From: Thiohalophilus sp046483665 | GTDB taxonomy: Bacteria > Pseudomonadota > Gammaproteobacteria > UBA6429 > Thiohalophilaceae | Assembly: GCF_046483665.1 (NCBI RefSeq) | Contig: NZ_JAWOCR010000040.1 | Span: 62,001-126,000 of the forward strand | Length of the DNA stretch: 64,000 bases | Direction: 5' to 3' | In this document: in pieces, positions 44,797-53,016 of the stretch | Numbering within the stretch: the first letter of the stretch is position 1 | Layout: each line of letters opens with the position of its first letter | Made by a program: the position numbers and the translations under genes | Notes under the pieces: generated by a model | The model's input: the letters and a program-made list of their open reading frames with translations, nothing else | Database searches by the model: none | Told to the model about the DNA's origin: nothing

Positions 44797-45765
44797 TCAG
44801 ATGGTCTGGTAATACAGGTTCTGCGGGTGATTGGCCTGGGCGAAGAAGAACCAGCGCTCGAACAGCAGACCAATATATTGCACCGCGAAAGCGGCAGCCA
44901 GGACCTGCACGCTGGCGGCGCTGAGGCCGGCCCACAGCAAAATCAACGGTACGGGGAATACCAGAACCAGGAAAATATACTTGATCGACTTGAACCAGGC
45001 CGCACTGGCGCCATGGAAATATTCCCGGGTGTTGTAGGAGCCGCCCATCATGCCCATGGATTTCTGGACCACGGCGTTGTGGCGCATGCCGATGGCGGTC
45101 TGCACGGTGGACTTGTACTTGATACGGGCATTGCGGTACAGCGAGGCAGCGCGGCTAATCAGGCCGGCCAGGGTCAGAATGACTGCCCAGGCGCCATAAA
45201 AACCAATCATACCCGAGTCCTGCCAGGCCGCCAGTGCAGTGGCCAGGGTAAAGCCTGAGGCAGCACCCAGCAGGGTATAATTGATTACGGTCAGGACACT
45301 GGCCCACTCCTGCAGGAACTTGATGCTGGCGTAGATCATGCCGGTCGCCACATACAGGACGAACACGGCAAACGTTGTGATTGCCCCGACGATCAGCGCC
45401 GGCTGGTTGGGGATGCCGTTGCCGAACCAGTCGGGCTGCCAGCCGCTCAGGTGCAGCGCGCCATACAGGAACACCAGTCCCATGACGGCCGGCAGGATAA
45501 TGACTTCGCGGGACAGCCAGGAGGTGCGCCACTGACTGGCGGCGCGCCAGGCCCGCTCCGGACGGCCCAGATGCAAAAACGACGCCGCCAGGCCACCGAT
45601 CATCAGTACCAGGGCAATAATGCTGCCGGTGACATAGAAATTACTGCTCTGCGCCGGCAACAGGTTGACGGCGGAATACAGCTGGCCGCTGAACAGCGCC
45701 AGAAACAGTCCCTGACCGGCACCGATCAGGGTAGTAAGAAAGATAACCGAAAATGCAGGATGCAT
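44797..45765 (-). CDS. soeC: SoeC-type membrane anchor (DmsC family)
   Basis: A 322-residue protein with about eight helices of the DmsC/NrfD-like anchor family: FSVIFLTTLIGAGQGLFLAL at the start, GGLAASFLHLGRPERAW and WRTSWLSREVI, the signature of DMSO-reductase anchors. It would attach the SoeAB dimer to the cytoplasmic face and pass electrons to quinone. It is the third gene of soeABC; a GACGAGG repeat separates it from soeB, and a strong terminator follows. Confidence 0.87.
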   Translation of the reverse strand: MHPAFSVIFLTTLIGAGQGLFLALFSGQLYSAVNLLPAQSSNFYVTGSIIALVLMIGGLAASFLHLGRPERAWRAASQWRTSWLSREVIILPAVMGLVFLYGALHLSGWQPDWFGNGIPNQPALIVGAITTFAVFVLYVATGMIYASIKFLQEWASVLTVINYTLLGAASGFTLATALAAWQDSGMIGFYGAWAVILTLAGLISRAASLYRNARIKYKSTVQTAIGMRHNAVVQKSMGMMGGSYNTREYFHGASAAWFKSIKYIFLVLVFPVPLILLWAGLSAASVQVLAAAFAVQYIGLLFERWFFFAQANHPQNLYYQTI

Positions 45766-45784
45766 GACAAATTCTCCGAATTTG

Positions 45785-45875
45785 AGTTACGAGGGACGAG
45801 GGCCGAGGACCGAGGAGAGAAAAAACAGGCGTATTCCGCTTTTCCTCGTCACTCGTAACTCGTCCCTCGTCACTG
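45785..45875. repeat. GACGAGG-type inverted repeat between soeB and soeC
   Basis: The left arm (45785-45818; AGTTACGAGGGACGAGGGCC and onward) is mirrored by the right arm (45844-45875; CTCGTCACTCGTAACTCG, then TCCCTCGTCACT). A short loop separates them. It sits inside the soe operon and will form a stable stem in the mRNA. A second copy is at 60826-60996. Confidence 0.7.
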
Positions 45876-45877
45876 TT

Positions 45878-46603
45878 TTAAAGTAGCCAGTCGTCCAGGG
45901 TGACATCCTTGGTGGTCTTGTGTCGGATATCCTCTTTCTTGAGCGGATTATCCACACGCACCAGTTCGTCCTCGTGGATGTGCATCTTGGTCTTGCGCCG
46001 CGGCAGGTAATGGTTGGCCGGCTTGGTGCCCCATTCGGGCATCAGCGGGTAACCGCCCTGTTCGCGAATGGCGACAGAGACTTCGGAATCCGGGTCATGC
46101 ACATCGCCGAACAGCCGCGCGTTGGTCGGACAGGCCATGACGCAGGCCGGCTTGCGCTCGGCTTCGGGCAGCGATTCGTCGTAGATGCGATCCACGCACA
46201 GGGTACACTTCTTCATCACCTGCTGTTTCTCGTCCAGCTCACGGGCGCCGTAGGGGCAGGCCCAGGAGCAGTACTTGCAGCCGATGCATTTGTCATAGTC
46301 CACCAGTACGATGCCATCATTCTCGCGTTTGTAGCTGGCGCCGGTCGGACAGACCGGCACGCAGGGTGCGTCTTCACAATGCAGGCAGCTCTTGGGAAAG
46401 TGGATGGTTTCCGTGTTCGGATAGGTTCCCACTTCATAGGTCTGTACCCGGTTAAAGAAGGTCCCGGTAGGGTCCTTGTCATACGGGTTCTCGTCGAACA
46501 GCGGGCCGGCCGCGCCGGATGTGTTCCACTGTTTGCAACTGGTGACGCAGGCGTGGCAACCCACGCAAACGTTCAGGTCGATTACAAGTGCTAGTTGAGT
46601 CAT
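45878..46603 (-). CDS. soeB: SoeB-type iron-sulfur subunit
   Basis: A 241-residue ferredoxin-like subunit with four [4Fe-4S] cysteine groups: CVGCHACVTSC, CLHCEDAPCVPVCPTGA, CIGCKYCSWACPYGA, and CTLCVDR with CVMACPTNA. It has no Tat signal, so it faces the cytoplasm. It shuttles electrons from the molybdenum subunit to the anchor. Order soeA-soeB-soeC matches the purple-sulfur-bacterial sulfite dehydrogenase. Confidence 0.9.
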   Translation of the reverse strand: MTQLALVIDLNVCVGCHACVTSCKQWNTSGAAGPLFDENPYDKDPTGTFFNRVQTYEVGTYPNTETIHFPKSCLHCEDAPCVPVCPTGASYKRENDGIVLVDYDKCIGCKYCSWACPYGARELDEKQQVMKKCTLCVDRIYDESLPEAERKPACVMACPTNARLFGDVHDPDSEVSVAIREQGGYPLMPEWGTKPANHYLPRRKTKMHIHEDELVRVDNPLKKEDIRHKTTKDVTLDDWLL

Positions 46604-46678
46604 ATCACTAAACCTTTATCGATGCATTCTCAACAAAGAGGCAAAAACATCCCTGTTTTTGGCGCTCTTTGCGTTTAA

Positions 46679-49582
46679 TCAGTTCTTCTGCTTGCTAAAC
46701 ATGCCGGCAAAGTACTGCAGCCATTTACGCCGTGGCGGGGTACCCGGAACGGCACGCATTTCCTTGTATTGCGGGAAAGTGCTCGGCTCTTCATCTGCGC
46801 TGGCCGGGTAGACGCGTACTCGCACGTCATACCAGCCGGCCTGGCCGGTGACCGGATCCGAGTTGGAAATGTGCTGGCCGGCGTCGTGGGCGGGCAACTC
46901 TTCACCAATGACATGGTTGAGCAGGAAGCCCTGCTTGGATTCGTTGGCATTGTCGGACAGATTCCAGGCGCCGCTGGCCTTGCCGATGGCATTCCAGGTC
47001 CAGATAGTCCCCGGTTCGACAGCTTCACTGTAACGACTCAGACAACGCACCTTGCCGTGCATGGACTCGATCCACATCCAGGCGCCATCGTCGATACCCG
47101 CCGCCCGGGCGGTCTGCGGATGGATATGCAGATAGTTGTAGGTGTGGATCTGTCGCAGCCAGGCATTTTGCGAATCCCAGCTGTGGTACATGGCCATCGG
47201 TCGCTGGGTAATCGCATTCAACGGATACTTGTGCTTGTCGCTCAGTTGCGATTCCAGTGTTTCATGGTAGAAGGGCAGCGGATCGAAGAAGGTCTCGATG
47301 CGTTTGCGCAGGTGTTTGGGCGGGACCCGACCGCCGGGGTTCTTGTCCTGCGCCGCCAGGCGGAACTTCTGCAGCACTTCGGAATAGATGTGGCAGTTGA
47401 TCGGTTCGGCATAGCGAGTCAGGCCGTTGCCCTGGGCCCACTGCAGATAGCCCTGGTTCCAGTTACGCATGTACTGATAGGACTTGGGCAGCTCGTAGTG
47501 GAATACGCAGTTGTTCTTCTCGTACATTTTCCACTGGTCCGGGTTGGGCTCGCCGCGCATGGCCTTCTCGCCACCCTTGCCGCGCCAGCCGGCCAGAAAG
47601 CCGATGCCGGAGCCGGGAGCGGTTTCGAAGTTGGTGACGAAATCCGGATAGTCGCGGAATTTGCGGTTGCCGTTTTCATCGACGAAGGCCGGCAGCTTGA
47701 GGCGCGAGCCCAGTTCGATGATGACTTCCTGGAACGGCTTGCACTCGCCGGTCGGCGGCACTACCGGAATACGGACCGAGTCGACCGGGCCATCGTATTC
47801 GGAGATGGGCCGATCCAGCATGGACATCACGTCGTGACGTTCCAGGTAAGTGGTATCGGGCAGCACCAGATCGGCGTAGGCGACGGTTTCCGATTCGAAC
47901 GCGTCGGCTACGACCAGGAACGGGATTTTGTATTCCCCGTTGTCGTCCTTGTCGTTGAGCATCTGGCGCACCTGATCGGTGTTCATGCTGGAGTTCCAGG
48001 CCATATTGGCCATGAACAGGAACAGGGTGTCGATGCTATAGGGGTCGCCGCGGTGGGCGTTGGTGATCACGTTATGCATCAGCCCGTGCACCGACAGTGG
48101 ATGTTCCCAGGAGAAGGCCTTGTCGATACGCACCGGCTCACCCTTGTCGTCGACAAACAGATCGTCCGGGTCCGCGGGCCAGCCCAGCGGCATGCCATTG
48201 AGCGGTGTATTCGGTTGCACGTCGTCCGGCGAGGTCGGGTTCTTCGGGCAGGGCGGAATCGGGCGCGGGAACGGCGCCTTGTGGCGGAAGCCGCCGGGCC
48301 GATCGATGGTTCCGAGGATCGACATCAGGATGCTCATGGCGCGGATAGTCTGGAAGCCGTTGGAGTGGGCAGCCAGACCACGCATGGCATGGAAGGCGAC
48401 GGGGTTACCGGTCACCGATTCGTGTTCGTTATCCCACACGTCAGTCCAGGCGATCGGCAATTCGATTTTCTCATCGCGGGCAGTGATACCCATTTCATAG
48501 GCCAGGCGGCGAATGGTCTCGGCCGGAATGCCGGTGATATTCTCGGCCCATTCAGGAGTGTACTGCTGGACACGTTCGGTCAGCATCTGAAAGGCCGGTT
48601 TGACCGGGGTGCCATCGGGCAGGGTGAATTCCCCCAGCAAGTAGGGGTCGGCGCCCGGCGTGTGGGTAGAGATCGGTTTGTTCAGATCCCGGTCCCACCA
48701 CAGCTTGTTCTGCGGGTCGAAGCAGCCTTCTTCTTCGGGCACCTCGAAGCGCACGAACATGCCGTATTCGGTGCTTTCCTCGTCCAGGTTCACCAGCTCG
48801 GCGGAGTTGGTGTAATTGACCAGAAAGTCGCGGTCGAACAGGCCCTGCTTGATAATTTCGTGGGTCAGGGCCAGCATCAGCGCACCGTCGGTACCGGGTT
48901 TGATCGGCACCCACTCGTCGGCGATCGCAGAGTAGCCGGTGCGTACCGGGTTGATGGAGATGAAGCGGCCGCCGTTGCGCTTGAACTTGGACAGCTCCAT
49001 TTTCAGCGGGTTGGAATGGTGGTCTTCGGCGGTACCGATCATCACGAACAACTTGGCGCGCTCCAGATCCGGCCCCCCGAATTCCCAGAAGGATCCGCCG
49101 ATGGTATAGATCATGCCGGCGGCCATGTTGACCGAGCAAAAACCGCCGTGGGCCGCGTAGTTGGGAGTACCGTACTGCTTGGCGAACAGACCGGTCAGGG
49201 CCTGCATCTGGTCACGCCCGGTGAACAGAGCAAATTTCTTCGGGTCAGTGGCACGCAGGTGGCTCAGGCGTTCTTCGAGCATATCGAAGGCCTGATCCCA
49301 GCTGATTTCCTCGAATTCGGCATCGCCGCGGTTGGCTCCGGGCTTGCGCATCAGCGGTTTGGTCAGCCGTGCCGGCGAGTACTGTTTCATGATTCCCGAG
49401 GAACCCTTGGCACAGATGATACCCTTGTTCAGCGGATGATCGGGGTTGCCCTGGATATAGCGCACTTCTCCGTCACGCACGGTGACACGGATGCCGCAGC
49501 GACAGGCGCACATATAACAGGTGGTATTCTTGGTTTCAGTCCGCCCTTCGGGCTTCTGAATCGGGTCATGTATAACTGCCAT
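46679..49582 (-). CDS. soeA: SoeA-type molybdopterin sulfite dehydrogenase catalytic subunit
   Basis: A 967-residue molybdopterin oxidoreductase of the DMSO-reductase family. The N-terminal [4Fe-4S] motif is CYMCACRCGI ... IICAKG, and the fold continues with FISINPVRTGYSAIADEW, TDGALMLALTHEII and the C-terminal cap with AWNLSDNAN. There is no twin-arginine signal. Its length, cytoplasmic location and the soeABC order match the sulfite dehydrogenase of Allochromatium, which oxidises sulfite to sulfate. Related polysulfide/thiosulfate reductases are alternatives but usually carry a Tat signal. ATG 49582 is preferred over TTG 49588. Confidence 0.88.
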   Translation of the reverse strand: MAVIHDPIQKPEGRTETKNTTCYMCACRCGIRVTVRDGEVRYIQGNPDHPLNKGIICAKGSSGIMKQYSPARLTKPLMRKPGANRGDAEFEEISWDQAFDMLEERLSHLRATDPKKFALFTGRDQMQALTGLFAKQYGTPNYAAHGGFCSVNMAAGMIYTIGGSFWEFGGPDLERAKLFVMIGTAEDHHSNPLKMELSKFKRNGGRFISINPVRTGYSAIADEWVPIKPGTDGALMLALTHEIIKQGLFDRDFLVNYTNSAELVNLDEESTEYGMFVRFEVPEEEGCFDPQNKLWWDRDLNKPISTHTPGADPYLLGEFTLPDGTPVKPAFQMLTERVQQYTPEWAENITGIPAETIRRLAYEMGITARDEKIELPIAWTDVWDNEHESVTGNPVAFHAMRGLAAHSNGFQTIRAMSILMSILGTIDRPGGFRHKAPFPRPIPPCPKNPTSPDDVQPNTPLNGMPLGWPADPDDLFVDDKGEPVRIDKAFSWEHPLSVHGLMHNVITNAHRGDPYSIDTLFLFMANMAWNSSMNTDQVRQMLNDKDDNGEYKIPFLVVADAFESETVAYADLVLPDTTYLERHDVMSMLDRPISEYDGPVDSVRIPVVPPTGECKPFQEVIIELGSRLKLPAFVDENGNRKFRDYPDFVTNFETAPGSGIGFLAGWRGKGGEKAMRGEPNPDQWKMYEKNNCVFHYELPKSYQYMRNWNQGYLQWAQGNGLTRYAEPINCHIYSEVLQKFRLAAQDKNPGGRVPPKHLRKRIETFFDPLPFYHETLESQLSDKHKYPLNAITQRPMAMYHSWDSQNAWLRQIHTYNYLHIHPQTARAAGIDDGAWMWIESMHGKVRCLSRYSEAVEPGTIWTWNAIGKASGAWNLSDNANESKQGFLLNHVIGEELPAHDAGQHISNSDPVTGQAGWYDVRVRVYPASADEEPSTFPQYKEMRAVPGTPPRRKWLQYFAGMFSKQKN

Positions 49583-50501
49583 CGTCAAACCTAGCCTTTT
49601 TAATGAGGTGCGCGATTATAGGGGTCAGCACGCGCAGTGACTAATCAGGGTTATTAAAAGGTTTATAAAATCATTATATACTAAAATAGTTATGGATTAA
49701 TCGTATCCAGACGGAGATAGTCGCCCGGCCTGACTCCTATCCGAAGAGAGATAGCTATAACCCGACTAAGCATCTGTTTTTGCGAGATTTTTTTAGCCTG
49801 CACAGAATGTCGCGCCAACTATAGCTGATTGGAGATAAATTTAAACCCCCGATCGCCGGCTGCAGGGAAATAAAATGAACTTATATTTAGATCGGGTATA
49901 ACGGCCGATGAAATCCGGTACGGGTCCTCCGCTTCTCCTCTCCCGGGGCCTGTCAACCGTAAACACCCGCGCCCGTGCGCAACGCAAGAGACCGGGCCCG
50001 GCAACCCCCATTTACTGGCGTAACAGTCATATATAAAGGTGTTGCTTCTGCCCCGGTGTCTGACGCTATGCAAGCTGGGGATGCAGGGCATCAATGCCGG
50101 GTATCTTGTACTTATCCCGTGGCTCCATCCGTGTTTCATCTGTCTGCCTGTAAAGCGGTTGCCATGTCTGTTCGCATAGCAATCGCTGCTGTCTTCCACC
50201 TGGCCCGGTAAGGGAGCGATATTTGAAACGTCGGCTCAGTCAAAACAAACTTCCCACAGTTTACGGTTCGCTGGACTGCTGAGTGATAAATCCTTGATGT
50301 GATAGCGGCCTTTATGCTGCGTCTCTGCGCGCGCTGATCTGGGTGGCAATAAGCCTCTCTTTTAACTAGACTTTTAGTGCAATGTGAATTTTATTGCCAG
50401 TCATGGCAAAATGAATAACAGAGTTCGCTGCACTGTTCAGGCAAGGAGTCAGGTTCGTGTTTGCCAGGTGTCTGTCTGCAGCGAAGATAATGGATATTTG
50501 A
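49583..50501. other. 919-bp divergent region soeA / osmolyte-type operon
   Basis: The longest non-coding stretch of the window. Short open frames (49819-50199 minus, 49975-50211 plus) have no recognisable product. The part near soeA is AT-rich (TTATAAAATCATTATATACT around 49660) and may hold its promoter. A perfect inverted repeat at 50394-50409 lies near the other operon. Regulatory RNA or an unrecognised leader is possible, but nothing decisive was seen. Confidence 0.45.
50394..50409 (+). promoter_or_regulatory. Candidate operator: perfect 6-4-6 inverted repeat
   Basis: TTGCCAGTCATGGCAA is a perfect palindrome with a 4-base centre, about 95 bp before the first gene of the operon. The flanks (TTTTA before, AATGA after) extend it weakly. 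The shape suits a dimeric repressor or activator. No regulator gene is within the operon. Confidence 0.35.
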
Positions 50502-51026
50502 TTGAATTTTTCTGAACCAATAAGCCGTTTAACCCGTCCGGGCGGGCGCCTGTCGTGGGTTGGCAACCTTGCTGCCGGATTTGTACCGGGACGAGTTGTG
50601 GTGGCGGCGTTGTTTTTGCTGCTGTGTATCCCGTCCCTTTCCTTTGCCATTGAATTGCAGACGGATACGGATGTTGCTACTGCCGGATATTATCACCTCA
50701 GATGGAAGAGTGCGGATAAGCACGTCAATGTTGAGCTTCAGGAAGCCGTCAACGCCGAATTCCGGCATGCAAACTCTCTCTACCAGGGTCGGGACCGCGC
50801 CAGAATTATAACCGGTCGTTCCGACGGCACTTATTATTATCGCATCCGGGCGCTCGATGTTAACGGCACCGCTGGCGACTGGTCTGACATCGTCAAGGTA
50901 CAGGTCAAACATCACCCTCTGTCACGGGCCCTGGGATTTTTCACCGTCGGTGCCGTTGTTTTTCTGTCGATCCTGATCGCGATCCTGATTGGCAACCGTC
51001 GTTATCACAGTAAGGAGTCACAGTGA
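50502..51026 (+). CDS. Fibronectin type III protein with C-terminal membrane anchor
   Basis: A 174-residue protein. A hydrophobic stretch (about 31-49, VVVAALFLLLCIPSLSFA) looks like a signal peptide. Residues about 52-136 form an Fn3-like domain (GYYHLRWKSADKHVNVELQE, YYYRIRALDVNGTAGDWSD), and about 145-165 is a membrane helix followed by basic residues. So the Fn3 domain faces the periplasm. The TTG start at 50502 is uncertain; in-frame GTG codons near 50595 would give a shorter signal. It overlaps the next gene by 4 bp (GTGA), hence part of the operon. Its role is unknown. Confidence 0.7.
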   Translation: MNFSEPISRLTRPGGRLSWVGNLAAGFVPGRVVVAALFLLLCIPSLSFAIELQTDTDVATAGYYHLRWKSADKHVNVELQEAVNAEFRHANSLYQGRDRARIITGRSDGTYYYRIRALDVNGTAGDWSDIVKVQVKHHPLSRALGFFTVGAVVFLSILIAILIGNRRYHSKESQ

Positions 51027-52267
51027 CACTCTCAATCAATACCCGACGTTTGCAGGAAGATATCGAAATGCTGGCGTCTATCGGCCGCCACGAGGACTAT
51101 GGTCTGTATCGCATGGCGTTTAGCGATGGTGATATGGAAGGACGTGCCTGGTTCAAACAGAAACTGGAAGAGGCCGGGCTGGAAGTGTATGAAGATGGCG
51201 CCGCCAATATCCATGGCCGGCTGAACTGGAGCGAGGAGATTCCGGCCGTCGTGACCGGTTCGCATCTGGATACGGTGCCGGCCGCCGGCCATCTGGACGG
51301 AGCGCTGGGCGTGCTGGTCGGACTGGAGTGCCTGCGCAGTATCAAGGAACAGAATCTGTCGCTGCGCTATCCGATGGAAGTGATCGCTTTCACCGATGAA
51401 GAGGGCCGTTTCGGCGGCATGGTCGGCTCGCAATCGATCGCCGGCCAGTTAACCCCCGAATCGATCCATCAGGCAATTGATCTTGACGGCATAACATTAT
51501 CTCAGGCGATGCAGGAGCGAGGTTATGATGCCATGCATGCCCTGCATGCCCGTTATCGCCCGGAGGCCATACATGCCTTTGTGGAACTGCATATCGAACA
51601 GGGGCCGATACTGGACCAGATGGGTCTGAGTGTGGGTGTGGTGGATGCCATCGCCGGACTGTTCAAGTGGGAAGTGAGCCTGATCGGTACCGCCAATCAC
51701 GCCGGAACCACGCCCATGCATATGCGTAATGACGCCTTTCAGGGACTGGCGGAATTTTCCAGCGAGATTCAGCGGATTCTGGAAGAGAACGGTTCGGCAC
51801 GCAGCGTGGCCACCATCGGCCGGGTCGATATCAAGCCTGGGGCGCCCAACGTGGTACCGGGACGGGTCGAGTTTTCCCTGGAGGCGCGTGATACCGATGA
51901 ACATACCCTCGAGGATCTGCAGCATGCCTTTCGCAAGGCGTTATCTGCGATTGCCCGGCGACGTAATCTGATGTTCGAATTCAAGATCCTCAGCGAGATC
52001 GCTCCGGTCAAGTGTGATCTGGGACTGGTCAGGGATCTGGAAGATACCGCCAAACAACTGAAGCATGAACCGCTGGTTATGGCCAGTGGCGCCGCCCATG
52101 ATACTCAAATGATGGCCAAAATCGCCCGGGCCGCGATGCTCTTCGTTCCCAGTAAGGGAGGACGCAGCCATTCCTCGGCCGAGTGGACCGAACTGGTGGA
52201 TATCGAGCGTGGCGCCAATGTTATGCTTAATGCCCTGTACCGAATTGCCGGAGAACAAGCCGCATGA
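51023..52267 (+). CDS. M20-family Zn hydrolase (N-carbamoyl-amino-acid / allantoate amidohydrolase type)
   Basis: A 414-residue metallo-hydrolase of the hydantoinase/carbamoylase branch. Metal ligands are visible as His81 in TGSHLDTV, Asp92 in GHLDGALG, Glu126/127 in FTDEEGRFGG, His190 in VELHIEQGP, and a C-terminal His in GGRSHSSAEW. This branch splits N-carbamoyl amino acids, ureidoglycine-type or allantoate substrates, releasing carbamoyl as CO2 and NH3. The GTG start overlaps the previous stop. In this operon an N-carbamoyl amino acid is the natural candidate. Confidence 0.9.
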   Translation: MTLSINTRRLQEDIEMLASIGRHEDYGLYRMAFSDGDMEGRAWFKQKLEEAGLEVYEDGAANIHGRLNWSEEIPAVVTGSHLDTVPAAGHLDGALGVLVGLECLRSIKEQNLSLRYPMEVIAFTDEEGRFGGMVGSQSIAGQLTPESIHQAIDLDGITLSQAMQERGYDAMHALHARYRPEAIHAFVELHIEQGPILDQMGLSVGVVDAIAGLFKWEVSLIGTANHAGTTPMHMRNDAFQGLAEFSSEIQRILEENGSARSVATIGRVDIKPGAPNVVPGRVEFSLEARDTDEHTLEDLQHAFRKALSAIARRRNLMFEFKILSEIAPVKCDLGLVRDLEDTAKQLKHEPLVMASGAAHDTQMMAKIARAAMLFVPSKGGRSHSSAEWTELVDIERGANVMLNALYRIAGEQAA

Positions 52268-53016
52268 CAGATGATACGTTTGACCTGAGTGAAGATCTGG
52301 ACCTGAATCCGGATTTTCTGGATGTCGATCCACTTGAAGAAAAATACCGCGCCTCGATTACGCCGGTCCAGGCGATTCAACAATCCCTGGAGGAACACCA
52401 TACCGCGCTGCTGGTGATCGATTTGCAGTATCTGGACGCCGCGCGGGGTTACGGGGTTTTTGCCAATGTCGACAGGGAACAGATGCCGCATGAGGCCGAA
52501 GAGTTTTATTTCGATTCACTGGAGAATACGGTGCTGCCCAATGTGCGGCGCCTGCAGGACAGTTTTCGCGCCAATAAACTGGAAGTGATCCATATTCGTA
52601 TCCAGTCCCTGACCCAGGACGGACGGGATCGCAGCCCCGGCCACAAGCGTCTTGGCCTGCATGCCGCACCTGGTTCCAGGGAGGCGGAGTTTATTCCCGA
52701 AGTAGCGCCGGTGGGCGACGAGATCGTGATCAATAAAAGCGCCAGCGGCGTATTCAATGCCACTAACCTCGAATATGTACTGCGCAACATGGGCGTCACC
52801 GGCCTGTTTGTCTGCGGCGTCTATACCAATGAATGTGTCTCCACCACTATTCGCGATGCCAGTGATCTGGGGTTTTACACGACCCTGATCGCGGATGGTT
52901 GTACCACCGTGACCCCGGAGCTCCATACGGCAACAATTCGTACGGTCAAGGATCGCTACTCCCGGGTTATGACCACCGATGATGCCATCAAGGAGATCAA
53001 CAAGGTCGTGGCATGA
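52264..53016 (+). CDS. Isochorismatase-family cysteine hydrolase
   Basis: A 250-residue amidase-like enzyme with the Asp-Lys-Cys triad: Asp53 in LLVIDLQYLD, Lys157 in VINKSASGVFN, Cys190 in GVYTNECVSTTIRDA. The family includes nicotinamidase, N-carbamoylsarcosine amidohydrolase, biuret and ureidoacrylate hydrolases, all of which cleave a terminal amide or carbamoyl group. ATGA overlaps on both sides tie it to the M20 hydrolase and the symporter. The substrate is inferred, not shown. Confidence 0.9.
   Translation: MTDDTFDLSEDLDLNPDFLDVDPLEEKYRASITPVQAIQQSLEEHHTALLVIDLQYLDAARGYGVFANVDREQMPHEAEEFYFDSLENTVLPNVRRLQDSFRANKLEVIHIRIQSLTQDGRDRSPGHKRLGLHAAPGSREAEFIPEVAPVGDEIVINKSASGVFNATNLEYVLRNMGVTGLFVCGVYTNECVSTTIRDASDLGFYTTLIADGCTTVTPELHTATIRTVKDRYSRVMTTDDAIKEINKVVA

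Noticed and set aside
46769..49594. A 941-codon open frame on the plus strand, antisense to soeA
   Set aside because: It lies exactly opposite a clear molybdoenzyme gene and its translation resembles no protein family. Codon structure of GC-rich genes often leaves the complementary frame open.
49819..50211. Two short open frames in the soeA leader region
   Set aside because: They overlap each other on opposite strands, and neither looks like a protein.
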